A stretch of 64,000 nucleotides of DNA from an uncultured Algibacter sp. (GTDB lineage Bacteria > Bacteroidota > Bacteroidia > Flavobacteriales > Flavobacteriaceae). The notes under the pieces were generated by a model that did not search any database, was not told where the DNA came from, and worked only from the letters and a program-made list of their open reading frames with translations. The translations under genes and the position numbers were made by a program. The stretch covers positions 1 through 64,000 of the forward strand of contig CALGNX010000016.1 of the NCBI GenBank assembly GCA_937958265.1, written 5' to 3'. Every line of letters begins with the position of its first letter. Within the stretch, counting starts at the first letter, position 1. Positions 56,348 to 64,000 of this stretch are shown piece after piece.

Positions 56348-57349
56348 TTAAGTTTCAGAAGTATTTAATTCATCATCGCCATATTCTGTTTTTACTTCCG
56401 CGGAAGCGATACCAATTTCATTTAAATATTTGGAAAATGTGGCTTGCGAGCCATGCGTAACATAAACCTTTTCTGCTTCAGATGCTCTTACGGCGCTTAA
56501 CAAACCGTTCCAATCGGCATGGTCGCTTACAGGAAAACCAGCATCCACATTTTTCCAGCGCCTATTACCCCTAATTTGCATCCAGCCAGAACATATTGCC
56601 GTTGCTGCATTTGGTATGCGTTTTAATAATCGCGAACCTAATAAGCCTGGTGGTAGAATTATAATTTTATTTTGCACCTCGTTTTTATTAAAATCCGGCT
56701 CTAATAAAGTCGTTTCGGGTAACTCTATATCTACACTTTTAATGGCATTATTAGTGTTATGTATAGCCTTGTGTACAAACATTTGGTCTGTATTATCAAG
56801 CAATTTCATAATGCGCTGTGCTTTACCTAGCGAGTAGCCTAAAAACACACTGGTACGGTTATTTGCTTTGTTATCAATAACCCAATCTACCATCTGTTTT
56901 TGTAAAACAGCCTCAGGTAACCAATTATAAATGGGAAGTCCGAAAGTACTTTCTGTAATAAACTCATGGCATTTTACAGACTCAAAGGGAATGGTTAAAA
57001 AGTCTGAACTTGTTTTATAATCGCCCGTAAAAACCACCACAAAACCCTTGTGTTCTAACCGTATTTGCGACGACCCAATAATATGCCCAGCCGGATGAAA
57101 ACTAACCTTTACACCGTTAACAGTTAAAGTCTCATTATAAGCTAAACTCTGTATGTTAATGTCTTGCCCGATACGGTGCTGAATAATGGGTTTGGAGTGG
57201 TTGTGACATAAATAATGCGACATGCCACTACGAGAATGATCGGCGTGTGCATGCGAAATTACAGCATAATCCACAGGAAACCAGGGGTCCAAATAGAATT
57301 TTCCAGGAATGCAGTAAATGCCTTTTTTAGTGAATTTTACTAACTTCAT
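56348..57349 (-). CDS. Ligase-associated DNA damage response exonuclease (metallo-beta-lactamase fold)
   Basis: This 333-residue protein has the metallo-beta-lactamase motif SHAHADH at 32-38, a HPAGHIIGSSQ segment near 107-117 and FTGDYKTSSDF, followed by a beta-CASP-like half. It resembles the SNM1/Artemis-type repair nucleases. It is the first gene of the four-gene cassette; the ligase start abuts its stop. Confidence 0.94.
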   Translation of the reverse strand: MKLVKFTKKGIYCIPGKFYLDPWFPVDYAVISHAHADHSRSGMSHYLCHNHSKPIIQHRIGQDINIQSLAYNETLTVNGVKVSFHPAGHIIGSSQIRLEHKGFVVVFTGDYKTSSDFLTIPFESVKCHEFITESTFGLPIYNWLPEAVLQKQMVDWVIDNKANNRTSVFLGYSLGKAQRIMKLLDNTDQMFVHKAIHNTNNAIKSVDIELPETTLLEPDFNKNEVQNKIIILPPGLLGSRLLKRIPNAATAICSGWMQIRGNRRWKNVDAGFPVSDHADWNGLLSAVRASEAEKVYVTHGSQATFSKYLNEIGIASAEVKTEYGDDELNTSET

Positions 57350-57461
57350 GTAAGTCGCTATTGTGTTACTTTTGGTGTAGTACCAAAGTTAACCCACACA
57401 AATTTAATTTTAGCGCTTTATTCCTAGAAATTATAACGCTTTTACTTCATTTTATAATCAA

Positions 57462-58469
57462 TTATCCACCAATTGTAATCATGCTTCTGTTGTTGGAATG
57501 TAGTTTTGGTTCCTGCAATTTCTTTAAAGTATCCATACCACCACGTACTTTAAATTTAGCTTCAACTGCTTTTTTAATTACAGGTTCAATTGGTTTTCCG
57601 GCTCTAAGCGCACTTAATAAATCGGATTCTCCTGAAGAAAACAAACAGTTTTTTAGCTGCCCATTTGCTGTTAACCGCAGCCTATTACAAGAATCGCAAA
57701 ACGGATTAGTAACCGAACTTATTATAGCAAAACTTCCTTTATAACCCGTGATTTTATAATTTTTAGAAGTGTCGTTTGGGGCGTCTTGTATGCGTTCTAT
57801 GTTATCTTCCGCGAAAGCATTATGCACATAAGTCATCACTTCTGCATAAGACACTAACTTGCTCATATCCCATTTATTCCCATCAAAAGGCATAAATTCT
57901 ATAAAACGAACAACAATAGGCAAGTCCTTTGTAAAATTAATAAAATCGATAATTTCATTCGCATTAAAACCCTTCATTAAAACCGCATTTACTTTAACAG
58001 TAAAACCTTCTTTAACAAGTAATAAAATGTTTTTATAAACCTTTTCAAATTCATGCCTGCGCGTAATGTGTTTAAATTTTTCGGCATCCAAAGAATCCAA
58101 ACTAACATTAATTTTATTAACACCATGCGCTTTTAAAACCGGGATAAATTTATCAATAATCACAGCGTTGGAGGTAATGGACAGTTCCACAGGAAGCGTT
58201 GCTAATTTCTCTAAAATAACAGGAATATCCTTTCTAATAAGCGGTTCGCCACCAGTTAATCTAATTTTTGTAACGCCATGATTCACAAATGTTTTAGCAA
58301 TTTCAAAAATTTCCTCGTAAGTCATTAAATGGCTTTTAGGCGATAATTTCACGCCTTCCTCAGGCATGCAATACGTACACCTTAAATTGCAACGCTCAAT
58401 TAACGAAATACGTAAATAAGTATGATCTCTGCCGTGAGAATCTTGTAGTATTTTTGAATTTTCTATCAT
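57462..58469 (-). CDS. moaA: GTP 3',8-cyclase
   Basis: This 335-residue radical SAM enzyme starts molybdenum-cofactor synthesis from GTP. The first [4Fe-4S] cluster uses C27, C31 and C34 (ERCNLRCTYC), the second the CDSCNRLRLTANGQLKNC triad near 253-270. It ends in the double glycine typical of active MoaA (MITIGG). It is separated from the moaC-moaB gene upstream by 257 bases that hold repeat copy B and a plus-strand terminator. Confidence 0.97.
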   Translation of the reverse strand: MIENSKILQDSHGRDHTYLRISLIERCNLRCTYCMPEEGVKLSPKSHLMTYEEIFEIAKTFVNHGVTKIRLTGGEPLIRKDIPVILEKLATLPVELSITSNAVIIDKFIPVLKAHGVNKINVSLDSLDAEKFKHITRRHEFEKVYKNILLLVKEGFTVKVNAVLMKGFNANEIIDFINFTKDLPIVVRFIEFMPFDGNKWDMSKLVSYAEVMTYVHNAFAEDNIERIQDAPNDTSKNYKITGYKGSFAIISSVTNPFCDSCNRLRLTANGQLKNCLFSSGESDLLSALRAGKPIEPVIKKAVEAKFKVRGGMDTLKKLQEPKLHSNNRSMITIGG

Positions 58470-58485
58470 TTTAATTTTATTATTT

Positions 58486-58574
58486 GGGCGTTACCACAAG
58501 GGTCGGGCTATTCGTTGCAAGTCCTCGCACCTCCAAAAGTCGGGCTGTGGGCTTTCCACTACTATCCCTAACGC
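58486..58574 (-). repeat. Dispersed structured intergenic repeat, copy B (89 nt)
   Basis: Read on the minus strand it begins GCGTTAGGGATAGTAGTGG and ends GGTAACGCCC. It is the same length as copy A at 8971-9059 and differs at only six positions. It lies 16 bases upstream of moaA, in the gene's sense direction, within the moco locus. Confidence 0.75.
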
Positions 58575-58622
58575 GCTTATCTGCCAAAGCCATAGCCTGT
58601 TTAAAGTTTTAGCTTTTTTGCT

Positions 58623-58663
58623 AAGACCTTGGGGAGTTTAAAAACCCGTGAGGTCTTTTTTTT
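58623..58663 (+). terminator. Plus-strand terminator without a plus-strand gene
   Basis: AAGACCT (58623-58629) pairs with AGGTCTT (58651-58657), an inner GGG/CCC pair can extend it, and six T residues follow on the plus strand. The minus strand has no T tract. Both flanking genes are on the minus strand. Confidence 0.55.
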
Positions 58664-58726
58664 ATTTATTTTAAAGTTCTCCAAAGTTTTAAGTATTGCT
58701 TATAATAAACCCATATTTAATTAAAA

Positions 58727-59674
58727 CTACGATTTTGGTAATTCAGCATCATATTTTTCATCCTCAGGATGTGGCGCTCCTTTTAAAATTCTAAAAACAT
58801 GTAAAACCGATGGAAAAATAGCATCCATAGATTCTTGCGCGCCTTTAGTTGAACCAGGTAAAGCCAAAACTAAAGTACTTCCAATAGTGCCTGCAATACT
58901 TCTAGAAAGCATAGCAAAAGGCATCCGTTCTTGGCCGTAATTTCTAATGGTTTCTTCAATACCAGGAATGCGTCTTTCCAATAAAGGAATAAGAGCTTCT
59001 GGCGTAACATCGCGACCCGAAAGTCCTGTGCCTCCTGTATATATAACCAAATCAATTCCTTGGTTTTTGTACATTTTTACTTTTTGCTGTATGTTTTCTA
59101 TTTCATCTGGAATAATTACATATTCAGATATTTTAACATCACAGCTTTCAAGTTTGGCAATAATGGCTTTTCCTGCTTTATCTGCCTTATGGCCGGCCGA
59201 AATACTATCTGAACAAACCACCACAGCAGCTCTTAAATCTTTCCTGAATTTATCTCTAAAATCAGATTTCCCCCCTTTTTTTTCTAGTAATTTAATAGCG
59301 TGTATTTCTATGCCTTTATCAATAGGCTTTAGCATATCGTACATGTTTAAAGCCACTACGCTTGCGCCATGCATGGCTTCCACCTCAACACCTGTTTTGT
59401 AAATGGTTTTTACTGTAAATAAAACGGTAATTTCTAAGCCATTAATTTTATATTCAATACCAGTAAATTCAATAGGTAAGGGGTGGCAATCTGGTAAAAT
59501 ATCTGGCGTACGTTTTACACCTAATAACCCCGCAGCTTTGCTCATAGCAAATACATTGCCTTTTGGTACCGTATCGTTTTTAATAGCAATAATAGTTTCT
59601 GGCTTGCTAACTTTTACTATGGCTTGGGCTACAGCAGTTCTTAGTGTGGTTACTTTATTTGTTATATCGACCAT
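58727..59674 (-). CDS. moaCB: Fused cyclic pyranopterin monophosphate synthase / MogA-MoaB-type protein
   Basis: This 315-residue protein joins two moco domains. Residues about 1-150 are MoaC (DILPDCHPLPIEFTG, VEAMHGASVVALNMYDMLKP), and about 165-310 are a MoaB/MogA-like fold (VVVCSDSISAG, TGGTGLSGRDVTPEAL, LALPGSTKGAQES). MoaC makes cyclic pyranopterin monophosphate from the MoaA product; the MogA-type half adenylates molybdopterin. A fusion of both is known in Bacteroidota. Confidence 0.93.
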   Translation of the reverse strand: MVDITNKVTTLRTAVAQAIVKVSKPETIIAIKNDTVPKGNVFAMSKAAGLLGVKRTPDILPDCHPLPIEFTGIEYKINGLEITVLFTVKTIYKTGVEVEAMHGASVVALNMYDMLKPIDKGIEIHAIKLLEKKGGKSDFRDKFRKDLRAAVVVCSDSISAGHKADKAGKAIIAKLESCDVKISEYVIIPDEIENIQQKVKMYKNQGIDLVIYTGGTGLSGRDVTPEALIPLLERRIPGIEETIRNYGQERMPFAMLSRSIAGTIGSTLVLALPGSTKGAQESMDAIFPSVLHVFRILKGAPHPEDEKYDAELPKS

Positions 59675-59706
59675 AGAGGTGTGTATTCGTTGAAATGTCT
59701 ATTTGT

Positions 59707-59913
59707 TTAACTTATTAGAAATTTTTTCAATTTCAGTTCATTTTTTTTCTGGTAATCTGATTCATTAATGAAATTTAATTATTTAGCTATTATGATTTGA
59801 TTTAAAACTTCGATTAAAGAACTAAAAGCTATTGTTGTAAATCGTGCTTTGTCTTTATTTATTTCTCTTGAAGTACCTTCAGTTAAATTTGAAGCAATTA
59901 AACAAATCAACAA
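59707..59913 (-). pseudogene. Decayed four-helix-bundle protein gene (fragment)
   Basis: On the minus strand, one frame reads LIASNLTEGTSREINKDKAR then FTTIAFSSLIEVLNQIIIAK, an in-frame TAA, then LNFINESDYQKKNELKLKKF before a second stop. The NLTEGTSR and SLIEVLNQIIIAK segments match the core of the four-helix-bundle family (S23-type intervening-sequence proteins) as I recall it, and the sequence continues in the same frame after the stop. The N-terminal third is missing. It lies in the 248-base gap between moaE and moaC-moaB. Confidence 0.7.
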
Positions 59914-59922
59914 TTAAACATT

Positions 59923-60366
59923 TTACGAGTTTATTTTCCATTGGTGGCTCTCATCTTCAAAAATTTCCTTTCCAAATACGGGGGTTTCTGCTTTTATAGC
60001 TTCAACTATAAATTCTAGAGCTTCAAAAACTACTTTGCGCCTTGGTGAAGAAACAAAAACGAATAAACATATTTCTCCAGCCTTTACAGTACCTAAACTA
60101 TGATAAATATGCATACAGGTTAAATCGAATTTTTCGAAAGCAGATTCTCTAATTTCATGGAATTTTTTGTTTGCCATATCTTCATAAGCCGTGTATTCAA
60201 TAGCGGATACTGTTTTGCCATCAATAACATCAGCACGTACTTGGCCTAAAAAAATATTATGTGCACCAATGCTTGTTTTTGTTTGGTGTTTAAAAATGGA
60301 ATTTCCTATAAAATCTGATGATATAGCACCTTGTTGAAATACGTTTTTTGGTTTTTTACTTTGCAT
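59923..60366 (-). CDS. moaE: Molybdopterin synthase catalytic subunit
   Basis: This 147-residue protein shows MoaE marks: GAHNIFLGQVRADVIDGKTVSAIEYTAYEDMA and HSLGTVKAGEICLFVFVSSPRRKVVFEAL, with a catalytic lysine expected near KAETPVFGKEIF. With MoaD it adds two sulfurs to make molybdopterin. Its start overlaps the ThiF-like gene end by 11 bases. Confidence 0.95.
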   Translation of the reverse strand: MQSKKPKNVFQQGAISSDFIGNSIFKHQTKTSIGAHNIFLGQVRADVIDGKTVSAIEYTAYEDMANKKFHEIRESAFEKFDLTCMHIYHSLGTVKAGEICLFVFVSSPRRKVVFEALEFIVEAIKAETPVFGKEIFEDESHQWKINS

Positions 60367-61486
60367 TGGATATCATTTTATTACGTTCTTTTATAAAATT
60401 AATAATTTCTGTAGCGCCTTGCGGTATGTTAAAACAGTTAGTAATATTTAAGTTATGCAAAACGCTAACAGCATGTTTACTGCGCATACCAGATTTACAA
60501 AAAAGCGCTTTCTTTTTAAGTAAATCAATTTTGTGTAAGTTGGTTTCCAAAGTACTTAATGGTAGGTATGTAATATCTAAATCGGTTACTTTGGGGAGCT
60601 CATGAGCTTCTCTAACATCAATAAATTGGATATTTTCTTGCGCTATAGCGTCTTGTATATTTAGGTTTGCAACCTGAATTTCGCAACCGGTTTCTATTTG
60701 CGTATTTTTAAAGTTATGTTGTGTTTTTAAAACTGCTGAAACAGCAAGTGCATTGCGTTTAATTTTTAAAATAGATGTCTCGCAAGTTAATGCGTTATAG
60801 CATAGTAGTTTGCCTGAAAGTACATTTCCAATTTCTAAAATAAGTTTTAAAACCTCGTTAGCCTGCATACTTCCAACAATGCCAGGGAGTACCCCTAAAA
60901 CACCTATTTCAGAACAATTAGGGGCCGTACCTTTTTCTGGAGGATTAGGGAATAAACAGCGGTAGCTCGGGCCATTATTATAATTAAAAACAGAAATTTG
61001 ACCCTCAAACTTATAAATAGCACCAAAAACTAAAGGTTTGTTTGTAATAAGGCAAGCATCGTTTACTAAATAGCGCGTATTAAAATTATCAGAACCATCA
61101 ACAATAATGTCATAACTATTAAAAAGCTCTAAAGCGTTTAAATGTGTTAATTTTTCAGGATAGGTATTTATAGTAATTGCATCGTTTAAATTTTGGAGAT
61201 GTGCTTTGGCAGCAATAGCTTTATTTAACCCTAACGAGGAGGTACCATATAATACTTGCCTTTGTAAATTGGATAATTCCACAACATCAAAGTCTATTAT
61301 ACCAATTGTACCAACACCCGCAGCGGTTAAATACTGTAAAATAGGGCAACCTAAACCACCGGCGCCAATAACTAATACTTTAGCATTAGAAATTTTATCT
61401 TGTCCTATTTGTCCAATTTCAGATAAGACGATGTGTCTGCTGTATCTACTCATTTTGTTGGTTAAATATTGTTTTTTTTTAATCAT
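60356..61486 (-). CDS. MoeB/ThiF-family adenylyltransferase with C-terminal rhodanese domain
   Basis: This 376-residue protein activates the C-terminal glycine of MoaD (and possibly ThiS). The ATP site is GAGGLGCP near 42-49. The fold continues with DNFNTRYLVNDACL. The rhodanese domain at about 275-370 has the catalytic cysteine in FCKSGMRS. The Zn site is incomplete: MoeB's CYRC is SYRC here and no later CxxC pair follows. The start at 61486 is uncertain; MSRYSRHIVL at 61453 fits the family better. Confidence 0.9.
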   Translation of the reverse strand: MIKKKQYLTNKMSRYSRHIVLSEIGQIGQDKISNAKVLVIGAGGLGCPILQYLTAAGVGTIGIIDFDVVELSNLQRQVLYGTSSLGLNKAIAAKAHLQNLNDAITINTYPEKLTHLNALELFNSYDIIVDGSDNFNTRYLVNDACLITNKPLVFGAIYKFEGQISVFNYNNGPSYRCLFPNPPEKGTAPNCSEIGVLGVLPGIVGSMQANEVLKLILEIGNVLSGKLLCYNALTCETSILKIKRNALAVSAVLKTQHNFKNTQIETGCEIQVANLNIQDAIAQENIQFIDVREAHELPKVTDLDITYLPLSTLETNLHKIDLLKKKALFCKSGMRSKHAVSVLHNLNITNCFNIPQGATEIINFIKERNKMISNAK

Positions 61487-61510
61487 TTAGTTTATACAAA
61501 TTGCAATATG

Positions 61511-61744
61511 CTAGCCACCAGAAAAAGGAGGTAGTAAAGCAATTTCTGCGCCAGTAACTTTTGTAGTATTGCTTATTAGTTCTTGATTTTGAGCTACTTT
61601 AAAAGATGTATTTTTTAATTCGCTATAAGTGCTAAAGAGGCTATTTAATAAATCGGATACAAATATCCCTGAGAACTCTAAAGATTCTTCTTCCTTTTGC
61701 GTAACCTCTGCTATTTGTCCAAAATATTTAATGTTTATACGCAT
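61511..61744 (-). CDS. moaD: Molybdopterin synthase sulfur-carrier subunit
   Basis: This 77-residue beta-grasp protein (MRINIKYFGQIAEVTQKEEE) ends PPFSGG, the C-terminal Gly-Gly that carries the thiocarboxylate. Its start overlaps the mobA end by 17 bases. Confidence 0.95.
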   Translation of the reverse strand: MRINIKYFGQIAEVTQKEEESLEFSGIFVSDLLNSLFSTYSELKNTSFKVAQNQELISNTTKVTGAEIALLPPFSGG

Positions 61745-62312
61745 AATTAATGGCTTTTAATTCGTCTTGGGTGTTTACGTTTAAAGTGCAATACGCCTCT
61801 TTTTTATTTAATACTATGTTTTTGTGAGTACAGCCTTTAATTGCTTTACGCAAGCGTTTTTCGTTTTGCTTTAAAAACACTTTAAAAACAGTTCCAACTT
61901 CTTTTTTGTATAAAGCTATTAACGGCATGCTTTTACCTTCACTTTCAATTTGAATAATTTGGGTATTGCCATCAATAGCAGCTACTAATTTTTTAAGAAT
62001 TTCAGAATTTACTAAAGGAATATCACAACTTAAAATTAAATTGAAATTTGTAATAGATGCTTCTAAGCCAGCATAAATCCCTGCTACCGGTCCGGCGTTT
62101 TTTATAACATCTTGCACACGTTTATAACCAAAAGCATCATAATCTGGATTATCAGAAACAATAATAATTTCAGAAACCAAAGGCTTTAAGGCGTCTATAC
62201 TAGATTGAATAAAGGCTTTGCCGTTTAGCATTAACAGCCCCTTATCCGTTCCCATTCGGGAGCTTTTGCCACCTGCTAAAATAATACCTGTAATGTGCTT
62301 ATTATTTTTCAT
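61728..62312 (-). CDS. mobA: Molybdenum cofactor guanylyltransferase
   Basis: I start at the ATG at 62312 (MKNNKHITGIILAGG), two bases after the stop of the upstream permease gene, giving 194 residues. A start at 62339 would overlap it. The nucleotide-binding LAGGKSSRMGTDKG and the metal site LSCDIPLVN are clear. MobA adds GMP to molybdopterin for the bis-MGD cofactor of DMSO-reductase-type enzymes; in other bacteria relatives add CMP. Confidence 0.93.
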   Translation of the reverse strand: MKNNKHITGIILAGGKSSRMGTDKGLLMLNGKAFIQSSIDALKPLVSEIIIVSDNPDYDAFGYKRVQDVIKNAGPVAGIYAGLEASITNFNLILSCDIPLVNSEILKKLVAAIDGNTQIIQIESEGKSMPLIALYKKEVGTVFKVFLKQNEKRLRKAIKGCTHKNIVLNKKEAYCTLNVNTQDELKAINYAYKH

Positions 62313-62314
62313 AA

Positions 62315-63055
62315 CTACGTAAATATTAGTTTTGCACATGCAATTATTAACGTAAAGGCTAAAATATAGCGCAGTTTTTCATTGTTAATTTTTTTACTGC
62401 CATAATAACCGCCAAGTAAACCGCCAACAATAGCTAAACCAACTAGTAAAAGTGATTCTGACTTCATGGTAATACCGCTCTGTATTTGCCCAAATAAACC
62501 AGCAATAGAATTTACCCAAATAAACAAAGCCGAAACTGCGGCTGCTTCTTTCATTTTACCCCAATGCAGTAACAATATTATTGGTGTTAAAATAATACCA
62601 CCTCCAATACCTATTAATCCCGAAAAAAAGCCAATAACAGCACCAGTAATTAAACCGTACCAAAGTTTTACAGGTCTAACAATAGTATTTTCTTTTCCAA
62701 AAATATTTAACATTTTTAAAATAGCAAAAACTAATAATACTGCTAGAATCTTTTTGTAAACAGACGCATCAACTTCTAAGGTACCTCCAGCATAGGCCAT
62801 AGGTATCGAAGTTATGGCAAAAACAGTAAATAGTTTTTTATTAAAATGCCCAGCTTTAAAATAATATATAAACGAAATACCTGCTACAGCTATGTTTAAC
62901 AGTAGGGCAGTGGATTTCATGTTTTCTGGCGCAAAGGAAAACAAAGCCATTAGGGCTAAATAGCCGCTAGCACCTCCATGTCCTACACTAGAATACAGAA
63001 AAGAAACTACAGGTAAAATAGTTAGAAATATATAGATGTTTTGTGTTTCTAGCAT
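62315..63055 (-). CDS. TauE/SafE-family membrane permease
   Basis: This 246-residue protein has seven or eight hydrophobic segments. The family motif FFSGLIGIGGGIILTPI lies near residue 138, and an N-terminal YSSVGHGGASGYLALMALF near 22-40. Members export sulfite or sulfonates and some are tied to sulfur or anion movement. A role in sulfur or oxyanion movement for the moco locus is a guess from its position between modE-like and mobA genes. Confidence 0.85.
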   Translation of the reverse strand: MLETQNIYIFLTILPVVSFLYSSVGHGGASGYLALMALFSFAPENMKSTALLLNIAVAGISFIYYFKAGHFNKKLFTVFAITSIPMAYAGGTLEVDASVYKKILAVLLVFAILKMLNIFGKENTIVRPVKLWYGLITGAVIGFFSGLIGIGGGIILTPIILLLHWGKMKEAAAVSALFIWVNSIAGLFGQIQSGITMKSESLLLVGLAIVGGLLGGYYGSKKINNEKLRYILAFTLIIACAKLIFT

Positions 63056-63394
63056 TTAAAGTTGTTCGACTTTTTTAAGTTCATTATCCAAAAATGCCCA
63101 GCAGTTCTTATTAATATCATCAAAAACCTTAACTAAATCCTTACCATAATCTGTTAATATAGCACCACCGCCATTTTTACCACCTATGCTATTAATTGTA
63201 ACTGGTTTTTTTGCAGATTTGTTTACAGAATCCAATAATTGCCATGCTTTCTTATAAGAAATATTAATGGATTTTGCAGCTTTAGAAAGGGAGCCTGTTT
63301 TCTCAATAGCCTTTAACAGTAGTACACGACCTTCACCTAGCAGGACGTTATTATTACACTCTATCCAAATTCTACTTTTAATTTTGTAATCCAT
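63056..63394 (-). CDS. ModE N-terminal-type winged-helix regulator
   Basis: This 112-residue protein matches the DNA-binding half of ModE: GRVLLLKAIEKTGSLSKAAKSINISYKKAWQLLDSVN, then GGKNGGGAILTDYG. The molybdate-binding MOP domains are absent. It may respond to molybdate through a partner, or be constitutive. Its stop directly precedes the permease start. Confidence 0.9.
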   Translation of the reverse strand: MDYKIKSRIWIECNNNVLLGEGRVLLLKAIEKTGSLSKAAKSINISYKKAWQLLDSVNKSAKKPVTINSIGGKNGGGAILTDYGKDLVKVFDDINKNCWAFLDNELKKVEQL

Positions 63395-63399
63395 ATTTT

Positions 63400-64000
63400 T
63401 TAGATAGGTAATATGATAACTTCTAGAATATCATTTGCTTTAATAGTTGTTACTGCTTCGGGAGCAAATACTAATGCATTGGAGTGTGCAAATGTTTGTA
63501 ACATGGATGAGTTTTGGCCTTCCAATATTTCTACAAGTCCATTATCGTAAATAGCTTTTAAAAACTGTGGTCTGTCTCCTTTTTTATTAAAGCTAGAAAC
63601 GGATTTTGCATTAGTTCTTTCCAGTTCCAAAATATCCCGATTCATCATTCCTTGTAAAGCTATATACACGTAAATATAAAAACAGGATAGGGCAGCAGCA
63701 GGATTTCCAGGTAAAGCAAAAATTTGAGTGTTATCTTTTTTGCCGTAAAATAAAGGTTTTCCTGGTTTTTGTTTTACTTTGTAAAAACACGTTTCTACCT
63801 GCAATTCAGTAAGAGCTTGTTCTACAAAATCGTAATCCCCAACCGAAATACCACCTGTAATTAAAACGAGATCGTTTTTAGATATGGCGGTACGTATGGT
63901 ATTAATCGTTTTGCTGTACACATCTTCTACCTTATATAATGTAACATCGTAATATTTTAAATTATAAAGCGCACTTAAAAGCATTTTGGAATTGCTCTCA
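63400..64000 (-). CDS. moeA: Molybdopterin molybdenumtransferase, C-terminal part (5' end outside window)
   Basis: The frame is open to the window edge. The visible end reads ESNSKMLLSALYNL, the family's SNS..L motif, so the gene continues upstream and the methionine at 63984 is internal. Downstream are LVLITGGISVGDYDFV, the molybdate-binding KVKQKPGKPLFYG and FALPGNPAAALSCF. MoeA inserts molybdate into adenylated molybdopterin. It ends five bases before the ModE-like start codon. Confidence 0.93.
   Translation of the reverse strand, partial: ESNSKMLLSALYNLKYYDVTLYKVEDVYSKTINTIRTAISKNDLVLITGGISVGDYDFVEQALTELQVETCFYKVKQKPGKPLFYGKKDNTQIFALPGNPAAALSCFYIYVYIALQGMMNRDILELERTNAKSVSSFNKKGDRPQFLKAIYDNGLVEILEGQNSSMLQTFAHSNALVFAPEAVTTIKANDILEVIILPI

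Noticed and set aside
58947..59402. 151-codon plus-strand frame within moaC-moaB
   Set aside because: Antisense to a well-conserved fusion gene; no recognisable domain or signal.
1..64000. CRISPR arrays, rRNA, tRNA, prophage or conjugative genes
   Set aside because: I looked for regularly spaced repeats, cloverleaf sequences with CCA-type ends, and phage or transfer genes and found none.

Overview
The window comes from an AT-rich (roughly one-third GC) Bacteroidota chromosome, almost certainly Flavobacteriaceae. Support: bacillithiol synthesis (bshC), flavobacterial SurA-like folding factors next to a MoxR ATPase, paired DUF368 carriers, a LytTR response regulator, an OstA-like protein, few Shine-Dalgarno sequences, and several promoters of the Bacteroidota form TTG-N19/20-TAnnTTTG. 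Closest genus is not decided here. No rRNA, tRNA or CRISPR array was recognised.

Layout. 1-140 is the 3' end of an IS982-like transposase gene. 263-3701 (-) holds a di-heme cytochrome c peroxidase lipoprotein and a PhoX/DUF839-like lipoprotein. 4003-8678 (+) holds bshC translationally coupled to a PLP decarboxylase, then guaA. 9177-17692 (+) is an envelope block: a LysM/periplasmic-binding fusion, three SurA/PrsA-type folding factors and a MoxR ATPase, with two small conserved genes between. 18114-24650 (+) holds acnB, a second aconitase and mazG. 24858-39502 (-) holds a DUF349 protein, aroE, two PopT-like (DUF368) genes, a TPR protein, a class III aminotransferase, an OstA-like protein, purA, a Fur-family regulator, a RelA/SpoT homologue and an ITP/XTP pyrophosphatase. 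39908-49895 is mixed housekeeping: HPF, rlmH, nadC, YihY, priA, an orphan LytTR regulator divergent from rpsF-rpsR-rplI, and hisS.

50152-57349 (-) is DNA repair: an exonuclease/GIY-YIG fusion, followed upstream by the four-gene ligase-associated DNA damage response cassette (exonuclease, ATP-dependent ligase, Lhr-type helicase, PdeM), whose genes overlap or abut. 57462 to the window end (-) is a nearly complete molybdenum-cofactor locus: moeA, a ModE-type HTH protein, a TauE/SafE permease, mobA, moaD, a MoeB/ThiF-rhodanese protein, moaE, a moaC-moaB fusion and moaA. No molybdoenzyme lies in the window.

The most interesting non-coding signal is a dispersed intergenic repeat with the features of a structured RNA. 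It has three copies (8971-9059 +, 23628-23779 -, 58486-58574 -). The ends are nearly invariant and complementary, the 3' hairpin changes stem length with its pairing kept, and the central arm varies in sequence and size. Other points are a decayed four-helix-bundle gene inside the moco operon, a candidate LytTR operator over the regulator's own promoter with three 11-bp tandem repeats beside it, a long perfect-stem hairpin before acnB, and a plus-strand terminator with no plus-strand gene to serve.
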